A stretch of DNA of 64,000 nucleotides from Chloroflexota bacterium (GCA_026707665.1 JAPOWK010000122.1:1-64000); one strand, 5' to 3'. Positions 44,504-53,158 are shown, numbered from the stretch's first letter. A program made the numbers and translations. The notes: generated by a model from the sequence alone, not told the origin.

Positions 44504-44971
44504 CTAGAGGCGCTCCAGAGGAAACTGCTGCGAAAAGACGGCGAAATACTGCCTTACCTTGGCGATAATGTCGCGCCGTTCCGCATCCGGCAGCAGGCCA
44601 AACACGGCCCGCAGTTGCTGCATCAAACCGCGCTGCACGGCGACGAAGCGGTCTTCGCCGGCCTCTGTCAGCACGACATCGACCGAGCGACCGTCGTTTT
44701 GGTTGCGCCGGCGCCGAACCAAAGGCGGATCCATCGCCTCCAGCCGCTTGACCAGTCCCGTCATGGTGGCGCTGGTCAAATGATGGTCGCGCGCGATGTC
44801 TCCGATGCGGCACTTGCCGGCGTTTTCCGAGAGCGTCTTCAAAACGTAGAATTGCGGCGGTGTGAGTCGATGGACTTCAAAGTGCTTGGCCAGCCGCTTC
44901 TCGCCATCGGTGACGATTTCAAATAAGGTCGACCAAAGATCGGCCGCATCACGGTCGAGGTTGTCGTCCAA
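44504..44971 (-). CDS. MarR-family transcriptional regulator
   Basis: This winged-helix regulator of about 155 residues has a DNA-recognition helix (KCRIGDIARDHHLTSATMTGLVKRLEA) and wing (VRRRRNQNDGRSVDVVLTEAGE). A TTG at 44971 is chosen as start because GGAGG lies 9 bases upstream. A GTG at 45016 would overlap the upstream gene by 22 bases and has no such site. It follows the isopropylmalate-dehydrogenase-family gene by 23 bp on the same strand, so it may regulate its own operon. Confidence 0.82.
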   Translation of the reverse strand: MDDNLDRDAADLWSTLFEIVTDGEKRLAKHFEVHRLTPPQFYVLKTLSENAGKCRIGDIARDHHLTSATMTGLVKRLEAMDPPLVRRRRNQNDGRSVDVVLTEAGEDRFVAVQRGLMQQLRAVFGLLPDAERRDIIAKVRQYFAVFSQQFPLERL

Positions 44972-44994
44972 TCTCAGTCGCCTCCAAGCGGGCG

Positions 44995-46086
44995 TCAATC
45001 GCCCAGGGCATCCCACACTTCCAGTTTACCACGCACCTCGCGGATCACCTCGTCAACGAATTCTGTCGTGCTCGCTTGCCCGCCCAGGTCCGGTGTCTTG
45101 AAGCCGTTGTACACCGACTCCAGCGCCGACTCATAAATGGCGCGGCTGGCGAGCGCCGCGTCGTGGGTGTCGACATAACGCAGCAGAGCGCCGCAAGCCA
45201 GGATCATCGCCATGGGATTGGCGATATTTTTGCCCTGCAAGCTGGGCGCCGTGCCATGCGGCGCTTCCGTCAGCGCCACCTTAACCTTGAAATCCTCATC
45301 AAACGCGAAGACGATGGACTCGGCGCCGGCGATCGTGCCAAACATCTTGATGACCAAGTCACTAAGATTGTCGCCGTCTCGGTTTAGCGCCGGTATCACG
45401 AGCGCTTCGCCATGAGTCTCCAGCAAAAGCGCATAGGTCGCGTCAATCAGCTGCGGGTTGTAACGAACGCCGGGATGCATGCTGGCCGCGCGGTCCAGTT
45501 CTTCCTTGAACATGCCTTCGTAGATCGGGCTCACCGTGTATTTGGGTCCGCCAAAGACGGTAGCATGGTGCTGGGCGGCGTATTGAAAAGTGAACTCGGC
45601 GACGGCGCGGCAAGTGCGGCGCGTGATGTGGCGCTTGTTATAAGCCACTTCATCAATGCCCTCGCCCTCGCGCCATTCCTCCGCGGAATACGCGCCTTCT
45701 ACCGCCATGCGCGCCACCGCGATCGGCGCATGCACGCCAGCAAAGGGCATCACCGAGGGGATCCGCCGCCCGGTGCGCAGGATAACGCTGCCGTCAAGCA
45801 ACTCGCGCAGCAGCGCGTTTGGGCTGCCCACATCATCAGGATCGCCGGGTGTGATCGTCGCCGCTTTGATGCCGAGCCCGGTCTCAAGCATGCGCGCCGC
45901 CGCTTCGCGCACGACATCATTTCTCGTCCGCCGTCGATTCTCCAGCGAAAGATCGAATGTCTCGAATCGCAGATTCTTCAGGCGCACCACACTGGGATCG
46001 AGCACGCGCAAAGCCTCGTCCAGCAACTCCTGCCCCGTCTGATCGCCCTGCAAGACACAGACCGTCGTTGCATTCAAGGAATCCAT
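44995..46086 (-). CDS. Isocitrate/isopropylmalate dehydrogenase family enzyme
   Basis: The 363-residue protein has the beta-decarboxylating dehydrogenase fold. It has VLQGDQTGQELLDEALRVL at the start, then KAATITPGDPD, YNKRHITRRTCRAVAEFTF and KMFGTIAGAES. The cofactor segment is EAPHGTAPSLQGKNIANPMAMILA. The GTAPxxxGxxxANP region is the family hallmark. Substrate (isocitrate, isopropylmalate, homoisocitrate or tartrate) is not decided by sequence. Several usual arginines differ from canonical isocitrate dehydrogenase. Confidence 0.85.
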   Translation of the reverse strand: MDSLNATTVCVLQGDQTGQELLDEALRVLDPSVVRLKNLRFETFDLSLENRRRTRNDVVREAAARMLETGLGIKAATITPGDPDDVGSPNALLRELLDGSVILRTGRRIPSVMPFAGVHAPIAVARMAVEGAYSAEEWREGEGIDEVAYNKRHITRRTCRAVAEFTFQYAAQHHATVFGGPKYTVSPIYEGMFKEELDRAASMHPGVRYNPQLIDATYALLLETHGEALVIPALNRDGDNLSDLVIKMFGTIAGAESIVFAFDEDFKVKVALTEAPHGTAPSLQGKNIANPMAMILACGALLRYVDTHDAALASRAIYESALESVYNGFKTPDLGGQASTTEFVDEVIREVRGKLEVWDALGD

Positions 46087-46257
46087 AGCGTGCCGCCCCT
46101 ATCGTTCGGTGTCATTTTACATTGTATGACAAGAATCGCATCCGCGTATCGCCTGCGCTCACAACAGTCACGCGAGAAGGAGATGAGCAATTTTCGCATT
46201 TGCGGTAGAATAGAGGCGACAGACTGTCCGCTTCGACCTAGACAGGAATAAGCTCTT

Positions 46258-47307
46258 ATGCGCAGACTCTCGATTCTTCTAAGCCTGATTCTATTCTTGC
46301 TTGTATCCGCCGCGAGCCAAGCGCAGGACGACAGCGGCTACACGTCGACGGTCAATTGGTTTTACAGCGCTTGCGAAGACCGCATGGTGATTGATCTGCG
46401 GGGGCGGATGCAGCTTGGATACGACCTGTACTTTCAAGCATTCGATCAACTTGGCGGTCAGGGGGATCCCATCACGGCATTGCGGCGCGTCAGCGTGAAT
46501 GGCGAGTATGCGGTCAGCCAGGTGATCCTCTGGCTGAATGGCCAGACACGCGCGCTGGGCACGCCGATTAGCGTGGTCATCCGCATCGGCAGAGAGAACA
46601 ACCCGGACAGCACACTCTTTCAGCAGCCGTCCGATGATTTCCTCGGCGAATGCGAAGAACCGGGGGCGACCCTGGTAGAAGGCATTGAGATAGCCGCCGA
46701 TCCAGAGATGGTGGTGAGCTCAGGCGTCTATACCCCAGATGGATCGATGTTGAATCCGGTGTACCAGCGTAGGCCAGAAGGCATCGTGCATATTGGCGCG
46801 AGACCCAGCGTGGAGAGCCCGGTGGGGCGGACCGCCAACCCGGGCCTAATCTTTGCCGAATGCCTTGATGTCACCGGCGCCGACCCCGGCATCCTTTACG
46901 ACACAGATGAGTTAAAGGTCTTTTGGTCCTGGTATGCCAAGACGCCCGAGCAAGTTCAAGATCATGTGAATAACGTGCAATACTTCGTGAACGTGGACAC
47001 GCAACCCATTCCCAACTTTGAGACGAGCGAGATCAAGCAGGTGCCTGCCAGCAGCGACTGGTGGGTCTTCTACACCGTCAGCCTGGGTGACCACTGGCGA
47101 CCGGGCGGTTACGTCATCAGCTTTGTCGTAACCTGGTCGAACGCGATCAGCGACGGCTATGAAGATTTCGGTCCCGGCACGGCGAACGAACGTCTGGAAA
47201 GCGGCTGCCGCTTCGCCATCCAGAAGAATCCTTATGGGCTTGAGATCATGCCGGAACGACCAAAATATCCGTTGGATACGTTTCCATTCAACGGGACTGA
47301 AGAGTGA
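46258..47307 (+). CDS. Secreted hypothetical protein
   Basis: The 349-residue protein has a signal peptide (about 1-22, ending in SQAQ). The mature part has no known motif. It is rich in Trp, Tyr and Asp, with segments such as DLRGRMQLGYDLYFQAF and LSSGVYTPDGSM. Two Cys-containing segments (YSACEDRM, GECEEPGATL) may form disulphides. It is probably a beta-rich extracellular domain. There is no family assignment. Confidence 0.6.
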   Translation: MRRLSILLSLILFLLVSAASQAQDDSGYTSTVNWFYSACEDRMVIDLRGRMQLGYDLYFQAFDQLGGQGDPITALRRVSVNGEYAVSQVILWLNGQTRALGTPISVVIRIGRENNPDSTLFQQPSDDFLGECEEPGATLVEGIEIAADPEMVVSSGVYTPDGSMLNPVYQRRPEGIVHIGARPSVESPVGRTANPGLIFAECLDVTGADPGILYDTDELKVFWSWYAKTPEQVQDHVNNVQYFVNVDTQPIPNFETSEIKQVPASSDWWVFYTVSLGDHWRPGGYVISFVVTWSNAISDGYEDFGPGTANERLESGCRFAIQKNPYGLEIMPERPKYPLDTFPFNGTEE

Positions 47308-47351
47308 GTCAATGCCTACGCCTTCGTAATCATCTCTAGACTTCGCCCGCC

Positions 47352-48074
47352 TTGACGCACTGGTCGCCCTTCGCCACATACGCCGCGGCGCTGCTCGATA
47401 TCGAACTGTCTGACGAGCAGCTTCTGCAATTCGAACGCTTGACACAACTCTTGCTGACCTGGAATGAGCGGATGAATTTGACCGCCATCACCGATCCAGC
47501 GGAGATTGCGATCAAGCATTATCTGGACGCGATGACGCTCAAGCAAGTCTTGCCGCAAGTCGACGGTCTGCATCTGATCGACGTCGGCGCCGGCGCCGGT
47601 TTTCCCGGCTTGCCATTGGCGATTGCTTTCCCAAAACTGCAAACAATGCTCATGGATTCGACAGCCAAGAAACTTCGCTTCATTGACCACGCGGCCGAAT
47701 CGCTTGGCTTGGAAAATGTTCGCACTATGCACGCACGCGCCGAAGATGCGGGCCGAGACCAGCTCCACCGCCAAGCCTACGACGTCGTTGTCGCCCGCGC
47801 CGTCGCCCGCTTGCCCATCCTGCTGGAATACAGCCTGCCCCTTTGCAAGCTGGGCGGACAGGTGATCGCCATGAAGGGCGCCTCCGCCTTCGACGAGACC
47901 AATGCCGCGGCCAAAGCGATCGACGCGCTCGGCGGTGAGTTATTCGCCATTGAAGAAATCACGCTGCCCACGCTGGATCATCCGCGCTACCTCGTCGTCA
48001 TCGACAAGGTGGCGGCGACGCCGAAGCGATACCCGCGCAAAGCCGGCACGCCCTCTCGTCAGCCTATTCTCTAA
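47352..48074 (+). CDS. rsmG: 16S rRNA (guanine527-N7)-methyltransferase
   Basis: RsmG methylates G527 of 16S rRNA using SAM. The 240-residue protein shows LTQLLLTWNERMNLTAITDPAEIAIKHYLDAMTL, then the SAM motif DVGAGAGFPGLPLAI. VVVARAVARLPILLEYSLPLCKLGG and MKGASAFDE follow. TTG is the apparent start. It converges with the downstream Nudix gene (4-base overlap at ends). Confidence 0.95.
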   Translation: MTHWSPFATYAAALLDIELSDEQLLQFERLTQLLLTWNERMNLTAITDPAEIAIKHYLDAMTLKQVLPQVDGLHLIDVGAGAGFPGLPLAIAFPKLQTMLMDSTAKKLRFIDHAAESLGLENVRTMHARAEDAGRDQLHRQAYDVVVARAVARLPILLEYSLPLCKLGGQVIAMKGASAFDETNAAAKAIDALGGELFAIEEITLPTLDHPRYLVVIDKVAATPKRYPRKAGTPSRQPIL

Positions 48075-48523
48075 ATCGCCCGCGTATCCACCAAGACAAA
48101 GGGACGGTTTTGGTAGGCGTCGTAGCGCACTTGCGCGTCATCCCGCAACAGCGCGCGCAAGTTCCGATGAAGGGCGGGATGAGTAACCAAGCGCAGCGCC
48201 GTCTCCGAATCAGCCCAACGGACCTCCGGCGTCTCGTCGCTTGGCCGCAACTCGCCACTGACATAAGTCGCCTGAAACAAGAAGATTACAATCGAAGCGC
48301 TCAAATTACTGCGGACGTGCATTAGCCGGCCCAACTCGACCTCGATGCCGCATTCCTCGAAGATTTCGCGCTGAAGACCATCCGGCAGCGTTTCGCCCAA
48401 TTCGATCTGTCCGCCGGGAAGTTCCCAGCCGCGGCGCTCGGTTTTGACCAGCGCGATCTCGCCCTTGTGGTTTCGTATCAGCGCGCTGGCGGCAACGATA
48501 TGCCGCGGAGGCGAGTCCGGCAT
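48071..48523 (-). CDS. Nudix hydrolase
   Basis: The 150-residue protein has a full Nudix box GGQIELGETLPDGLQREIFEECGI near residues 37-60 (G-x5-E-x7-REUxEE-x-GU). The small size and general context point to an MutT/NUDT-like nucleotide pyrophosphatase. Substrate is unknown. It is the second gene of a pair with the YciI-like gene, 3 bp downstream of it. Confidence 0.88.
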   Translation of the reverse strand: MPDSPPRHIVAASALIRNHKGEIALVKTERRGWELPGGQIELGETLPDGLQREIFEECGIEVELGRLMHVRSNLSASIVIFLFQATYVSGELRPSDETPEVRWADSETALRLVTHPALHRNLRALLRDDAQVRYDAYQNRPFVLVDTRAI

Positions 48524-48526
48524 CAG

Positions 48527-48847
48527 CTAATCCTGCGCGCTATTTTCGGGCGCATGCAGCGCAATGCGATAAGGGAACCACTCGGCGCGAAACAGTTTCT
48601 CCGCCACACCAGGATCGCCCGCTGTTATCTCGCGCATGTGAGCGTCATCGCGCGCCTGGAAGATCGCGATGCCGAAGGCGGAGTAATCGCTGTTCAGCGT
48701 ACGCCCGGCCAGGATCAATACCCCTTCAGCCATCAGGCGCCGAAGGTATTCAAAGTGCTCGCCGGCGATTCGCTCTTCTTCAGCGGTCGCTCCATCGGAT
48801 AACATCTCTGGCCGCACCGGCTGAATCCGATAAATGTATGTCGGCAT
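48527..48847 (-). CDS. YciI-like protein
   Basis: A 106-residue ferredoxin-like alpha/beta protein of the YciI family, with MPTYIYRIQPVRPEML, AEEERIAGEHFEYLRRLMAEGVLILAG and AIFQARDDAHMREITAGDPGVAEKLFRAEWFPY. The conserved Asp/His pair of this family fits DP and H positions. Function is uncertain. The start at 48847 avoids a basic stretch present from 48865. Confidence 0.8.
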   Translation of the reverse strand: MPTYIYRIQPVRPEMLSDGATAEEERIAGEHFEYLRRLMAEGVLILAGRTLNSDYSAFGIAIFQARDDAHMREITAGDPGVAEKLFRAEWFPYRIALHAPENSAQD

Positions 48848-48975
48848 CGCGCGCTTCCTCGTCATCCAAGTTGCATGCTCGCCAATTAGAATAATCGATT
48901 CATGCGTCGATTGGCAGTCAAATTCAAGTCTTCGTCATCAGCGAAAATCGCCTATAGTCGTCCCCTGGCGTCGGC

Positions 48976-48981
48976 TATAAT
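48976..48981 (+). promoter_or_regulatory. Putative -10 element for the translin gene
   Basis: TATAAT lies 32 bases before the translin ATG. No good -35 was found at 16-18 base spacing, so promoter activity is uncertain. Confidence 0.4.
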
Positions 48982-49013
48982 GGCGCGATGATTCTCAGCG
49001 CGATGAGGCCACG

Positions 49014-49703
49014 ATGATCGCTGAACACTCCCATGAAGACGATGTCCCGATAGGGCTTAGCGAGATTTGCAGCGTCCTGCGCACAGATCTTGAGCGCCGC
49101 AACGCCGCACGCGACCAGGCGATTGTGCTTTCTCGCCAGCTCATCCGCCATTGTTCCGAGAGCATCCGCGCGATCCACCGGCGAGACTGGGAGGGCGCCG
49201 ATGCCAAGCTGGAAGAAGTCTCCGCCGGCGCCGCTGCGCTAAAATCGGTGGTCAGCGATTATCCCGATCTCTATCACACTGGCTACGCTCAGGATGCGAT
49301 GAAAGAAGTCGCCGAAGCCTTCATCACCCGCGCGATCATCGCAGGCCATGCGCTGCCTTCTGCCGCCGACCTCGATATCGAGAGCTCGACCTACCTCAAA
49401 GGCTTGGGCGAGGCCGCCACTGAGCTGCGCCGATTCATTCTGGACATTATGCGGCGCGACGAGGATCACAGCAGCGAAGCCGAGCGCTTGCTTACGGTCA
49501 TGGACGCTGTCTACGACCAGTTAGTCACGTTTGATTTCCCCGATGCGCTCACCCGTGGCTTGCGCCGCCAGACGGATGTCGTGCGTGGTGTGCTCGAGCG
49601 CACCCGAGGCGACCTGACCCAAAGCCTCCGCCAGCAGAAGCTGCAAGACGCGATCAAGCGCTTCGAAAGCCAAGTAGATGCCGCCAGCGAAGGCGAGAAA
49701 TAA
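49014..49703 (+). CDS. Prokaryotic translin-family protein
   Basis: The 229-residue all-helical protein matches the translin/TRAX family, which forms oligomers and cuts or binds RNA. Its middle has LDIESSTYLKGLGEAATELRRFILDIMRRD, the typical translin YLxGLxExxxELRR signature. FPDALTRGLRRQTDVVRGVLERTRGDL follows, as in other prokaryotic members. The acidic residues of the TRAX RNase site are partly kept. RNA cleavage is not established for bacterial members. TATAAT is 32 bases upstream. Confidence 0.8.
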   Translation: MIAEHSHEDDVPIGLSEICSVLRTDLERRNAARDQAIVLSRQLIRHCSESIRAIHRRDWEGADAKLEEVSAGAAALKSVVSDYPDLYHTGYAQDAMKEVAEAFITRAIIAGHALPSAADLDIESSTYLKGLGEAATELRRFILDIMRRDEDHSSEAERLLTVMDAVYDQLVTFDFPDALTRGLRRQTDVVRGVLERTRGDLTQSLRQQKLQDAIKRFESQVDAASEGEK

Positions 49704-49725
49704 ACTGGGTTGCGGAACGTCTCCC

Positions 49726-50610
49726 CTATCTGTTCAGTTTCCACTCGATTAAGGCGCCAGCCACCCAGGTCGGCTTTGGCTGGTCGTAAAGCTCGGACGC
49801 GTCGGTATAGCTGATGTCCAAGACCGCGCCAGTCATGGGACCGCGCAGATAACGATACACCTGCCCGGTGTCGCGGGCATCGCTCTTCGCCTCGACGCAG
49901 TGCTGGTTGTATCGCCAGTAGTCGCCTTTCTCCAAGAGGCTTATGCCGGACTCGATGACAGTTTTGGCATACGCCAAGCCCGCTTCATCATGATCGTAGC
50001 TCTCTTCCGGCGCGTCTCCGTAGCCGATGCCATGATGAAAGGGATCAGCTGTTGAAACGACGGCGGCGCCTTCCATCAGCCGCGCCAACTCGTCGATGCC
50101 GGGCAAGTCCTGTGGCCTCCCGCCGGCCAAATAAGGATAGCGCTCGTAGACCGGCGGCGTGTCGTCCTCGGCGATGCCGCGCCGCTTCAGTTCAGCGCGC
50201 CAGAAGTGACGCCAGCTGATCAGGGCATGGTCGCCCTTCCATTCTTGCCGCCCGTCGATATCTGGTCCCTGGATGCCCCAGAATTCGAAAGCCGCCGGGT
50301 CTTCGCCGTCAGCAACCGCCACGCGCGCCGCTTCCATCGCCGGCGTGAAGGCGTGGAGGACGCTAAGCACGACCACTCTGTCTGCGCCGCTGTCGAGCGC
50401 CGCCTGCACGCAGGCAGCGATCTGATAACCGCAATCATGGACGCCCGCATGGGGGAAAACCAAAACGCCGCCCGCGCTCAATGTGTTCGACAGCTTCCAT
50501 TCTTCCCCCCGTTCCAGATGATCCAGCGTGCCTCGCTCGCCCAGTTCGGCATGTTCGCGGGCGTAAAGGGCATGCACTTTCTTCTGCAACGCATCGCGAT
50601 CCAGTTCCAT
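49726..50610 (-). CDS. Memo-like (AmmeMemoRadiSam B-related) protein
   Basis: The 294-residue protein resembles the Memo/LigB-like fold. Metal/active-site-type segments are VFPHAGVHDCGYQIA, VVLSVLHAFTPAM and VSTADPFHHGIGYGD. A late Cys is in NQHCVEAKSDARD. Memo proteins usually accompany AMMECR1 and a radical-SAM gene, neither of which is here. The reaction is unknown. It converges with the translin gene over 22 bp. Confidence 0.65.
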   Translation of the reverse strand: MELDRDALQKKVHALYAREHAELGERGTLDHLERGEEWKLSNTLSAGGVLVFPHAGVHDCGYQIAACVQAALDSGADRVVVLSVLHAFTPAMEAARVAVADGEDPAAFEFWGIQGPDIDGRQEWKGDHALISWRHFWRAELKRRGIAEDDTPPVYERYPYLAGGRPQDLPGIDELARLMEGAAVVSTADPFHHGIGYGDAPEESYDHDEAGLAYAKTVIESGISLLEKGDYWRYNQHCVEAKSDARDTGQVYRYLRGPMTGAVLDISYTDASELYDQPKPTWVAGALIEWKLNR

Positions 50611-50691
50611 AATCTATCCATCTCAGGTCTATGGTCGGTCCGCTTCTTTGTAGCGCATCGGCCAGCCGCCGTCAACACAACAGATTCAGCC

Positions 50692-50719
50692 TTGACCGCA
50701 GCGCAGTATTTCCTATAAT
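50692..50719 (+). promoter_or_regulatory. Promoter of the rplJ-rplL operon
   Basis: TTGACC (50692-50697), a 16-base spacer, and a perfect TATAAT (50714-50719) form the best sigma-70 promoter in the window. Transcription would start near 50726, just before the L10 leader. Confidence 0.75.
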
Positions 50720-50741
50720 GCTGCCTCGGCTATCAAACGCA

Positions 50742-50875
50742 TAGCGACGCAGACCGCAGACAGCAGGTGGGCGAGGGCCCTTAATTCCCTGCCGAGGGAC
50801 GCGCCAAGACCTTCATACAATCACGTATGACTGCTCTTTAGGGCGACCTCGATAAACGGGTCGCTTATTTGTTTT
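50742..50875 (+). ncRNA. Ribosomal protein L10 leader with terminator-like hairpin
   Basis: The rplJ leader has the conserved L10-leader core: a GACAGCAGGTG segment and a CCTGCCGAGG segment, with GCAGG (50763-50767) paired to CCTGC (50788-50792). A hairpin GCGACC (50843-50848)/GGTCGC (50859-50864) with TTATTTGTTTT after it resembles an intrinsic terminator. The known family binds L10(L12)4 to repress the operon. Here this would allow attenuation (inference). Confidence 0.8.
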
Positions 50876-50936
50876 AGCCACGGGTGTCGCGCGCCGCGAA
50901 ATCGCGACCGAGGGCTGAAGAGGAAAGGAGCGTCAC

Positions 50937-51488
50937 TTGCCAATATCTAGAGAGCGCAAGAGCGAACTTGTCAGCGACTATGTCGATATGCTGAATGAGT
51001 GCGACGGCTTTATCATCGTGCAGACACAAGGCTTGAGCGTGTCGCAAATACAAGGGCTGCGGAATACGATTCGCGGGCAGAACGGTCAATACATCGTGGC
51101 CAAGAACACGCTGATGCGTAAAGCGCTGGAGGCAGCCAATTGGATCGTGCCGGATGACCTGCTGGTCGGACCGATTGCGATCATCTTCGGGCGAGACAAT
51201 ATGCCTGGCGTCTCCAAAGCCTTGCTGAAGCACATTGAAGATCAGGATTTCGCCGAGAAGATGCAGGTGACCGGCGGAGTCATGACCGGCGATCTGCTGG
51301 ATGCCCAAAAGGTCGACGCCATTTCGAAGCTGCCGACGCTGGATGAATTGCGCGCGCAGCTGGCCGGTCTGGTGATTTCGCCGGCTCAGGGCGTGGTCAA
51401 CGTGCTGCACCAAGCGACCGGCGGCGTCGTCAACGTTTTGCAAGCCTACCTGGACAAGAACGAAGAAACGGCTGGCGCCAGCGCATGA
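50937..51488 (+). CDS. rplJ: 50S ribosomal protein L10
   Basis: The 183-residue protein is L10, the stalk base that binds L7/L12 dimers. It starts PISRERKSELVSDYVDMLNECDGFIIVQTQGLS and has AKNTLMRKALE, TGGVMTGDLLDAQKVDAISKLPTLDELRAQL and a C-terminal helix for L12 binding. TTG start is well supported by AGGAAAGGAG 6 bases upstream. It is autoregulated through the leader. Confidence 0.95.
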   Translation: MPISRERKSELVSDYVDMLNECDGFIIVQTQGLSVSQIQGLRNTIRGQNGQYIVAKNTLMRKALEAANWIVPDDLLVGPIAIIFGRDNMPGVSKALLKHIEDQDFAEKMQVTGGVMTGDLLDAQKVDAISKLPTLDELRAQLAGLVISPAQGVVNVLHQATGGVVNVLQAYLDKNEETAGASA

Positions 51489-51572
51489 TTAAAGTGAACG
51501 CAAAATCGAGCGGCGCGCAAATGGCAAACGAACGCGCCCCTCAAGATAAGTATCTCAAGAAAGGGACAAACC

Positions 51573-51962
51573 ATGGCTGACCTGGACAAATTGGTAGAGG
51601 ATCTCAGCGCTTTGACCATCCTCGAAGCGGCTGATCTGAAAAAGAAGCTGGAGGACGCCTGGGGCGTCGAAGCGGCGGTTGGCGGCGGCATGATGATGAT
51701 GGCGCCCGGCGCGGCCGGCGCTGTCGCCGATGCCGAGCCCGAAGAAGAAAAGACCGAATTCGACCTGGTGCTCAAGGAGATCGGACCCAAGAAGATCAAC
51801 GTCATTAAGGCAATCCGCGGCATCACACCCTTGGGCTTGAAAGAGGCCAAGGAACTGGTCGAATCCGCCCCGGCAACCGTGCTCGAGGAAGTTAGCAAAG
51901 ACCTGGCTGAAGACGGCAAATCCAAGCTGGAAGAAGCGGGCGCAGTCGTCGAGCTCAAGTAA
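51573..51962 (+). CDS. rplL: 50S ribosomal protein L7/L12
   Basis: The 129-residue L7/L12 has an N-terminal dimerisation domain ([28 protein letters not shown]), an Ala/Gly-rich hinge ([22 protein letters not shown]) and the factor-binding C-terminal domain ([26 protein letters not shown]). AGAAAGGGA is before the ATG. The adjacent rplK-rplA and rpoB of many bacteria are missing here. Confidence 0.97.
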   Translation: MADLDKLVEDLSALTILEAADLKKKLEDAWGVEAAVGGGMMMMAPGAAGAVADAEPEEEKTEFDLVLKEIGPKKINVIKAIRGITPLGLKEAKELVESAPATVLEEVSKDLAEDGKSKLEEAGAVVELK

Positions 51963-52056
51963 GGTCGGTCCGTCTAATGCGCGCTTGGACACGATTGGCG
52001 CGCCGAGCCGGTGGCGCCGGTTAATCGCCGTACCGACTCGTAAATTGAGAAAATGT

Positions 52057-52080
52057 AGGGGCGTCTCGTGAAACGCCCCT
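52057..52080 (+). terminator. Hairpin after rplL
   Basis: An 8-bp stem (AGGGGCGT at 52057-52064, ACGCCCCT at 52073-52080) with an 8-base loop lies about 95 bp after rplL. There is no T-run, so termination would not be classic rho-independent. It is the most likely 3' end of the rplJL transcript. Confidence 0.45.
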
Positions 52081-52191
52081 CCACACCTAATATCGTTTTG
52101 AAGCGATTGCCCTTGTCACTCCCCACCATCGCGCGACGCCTGGCTCTAATCTGCTATACTTAAAGCAAGCCTAGCGTACGAGCATCCCAGC

Positions 52192-53022
52192 GTGCCGAAT
52201 ATTTCTTATAGTAAACTGCTCGACCCCGTCAGCGATATCATCTCGCTCATGGAGTCTTTGATGCGCGCTGAATTTGGCGCTACAACCGGCGATCAGCGCG
52301 AGTGCTTCAAAAGAATTCACGCCTATTGCTGGGGCTTGCATACCCTGGTGATGGATGTCATCACGTCGCTCGGCATTGAGCACGCCGCAACGCGACCCGC
52401 GGTTCTCGAGCGATTCAACGCGCTTAATGATCCCATCAAGCAGACCCTGGGCAATCTGGCCGCCGGCTTTGATGGGGAGTTGAGCGGCGAACAGCATCAG
52501 ATTATCGAGCACGTAAATGATACCGCGCGATTCGTTGAGCAGATGATGACCAATATATGGCACTACTCGCTGCTGCAGCATGACATGCTCGCATATGCCA
52601 GCGATGAATTTGATGGCGCCGTTCTCATTCAGCGCATGAAATCCGTTCTCAAGAATACGGAGCTGGAAGAACCGCCGGCGCGCTTTCTCGTCATCGGCGA
52701 TGAAACCTATATCAGCTTTGCCTTTGCCGAATTGGCGCGCAACGTAGCGCGTCACAGCGGCGTCCAGACGGTGAGCATCCAAACGCAAGACTTCGGCTAT
52801 CGCGTCGACTTCAACATTCGCGATCGCGGCAAGGGATTTCGGCTCGTTGACAGGCAGGCTGCCTTCCTTCCGTTCTGGCAAGCCTCTTTGGAAAACACCG
52901 GTCTGGGGCTGGGCTTGCATCTGGCCAAAGCTTTCATCGAAGGCAGCGGCGGCAAAATCGCCATTGGAAGCGTGCCCAACCGCGGAACTCTGGTCAAGGT
53001 ATCGCTTGAAGCTGTCCCCTGA
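52192..53022 (+). CDS. Histidine-kinase-like HATPase protein without a visible H-box
   Basis: This 276-residue cytoplasmic protein has a C-terminal HATPase_c domain (N-box ELARNVARHSG, G1 IRDRGKGF, G2 NTGLGLGLHLAKAFIEGSGGKI). The N-terminal 150 residues look like two helical pairs, beginning LLDPVSDIISLMESLM and LNDPIKQTLGNLAAG, each followed by a second helix. They resemble the DHp H-box helices in register, but neither has a His at the expected site. GTG is the start. The partner is unknown. Confidence 0.65.
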   Translation: MPNISYSKLLDPVSDIISLMESLMRAEFGATTGDQRECFKRIHAYCWGLHTLVMDVITSLGIEHAATRPAVLERFNALNDPIKQTLGNLAAGFDGELSGEQHQIIEHVNDTARFVEQMMTNIWHYSLLQHDMLAYASDEFDGAVLIQRMKSVLKNTELEEPPARFLVIGDETYISFAFAELARNVARHSGVQTVSIQTQDFGYRVDFNIRDRGKGFRLVDRQAAFLPFWQASLENTGLGLGLHLAKAFIEGSGGKIAIGSVPNRGTLVKVSLEAVP

Positions 53023-53120
53023 TCGCCCCCAAGGATGGCACACGTTTGACCCCATTCATGCCAGTCAGGCAAATTACGCTGAGCGCGCCCTCGTGATTAC
53101 ACGTTGACGCGAATCTGCGC

Positions 53121-53126
53121 TATAAT
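53121..53126 (+). promoter_or_regulatory. Putative -10 element before the 2-hydroxyacid dehydrogenase
   Basis: TATAAT lies 32 bases before the ATG at 53159. No convincing -35 at normal spacing was seen (TTGACG is only 11 bases upstream). The gene also has a strong AAGGGGAG ribosome-binding site. Confidence 0.4.
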
Positions 53127-53158
53127 CGCGCGCGGCAAACTGCAAGGGGAGCGCAAAA

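Noticed and set aside
53104..53126. TTGACG plus TATAAT as a full promoter for the 2-hydroxyacid dehydrogenase
   Set aside because: The spacing is only 11 bases, too short for sigma-70, so only the -10 is kept as a possible element.
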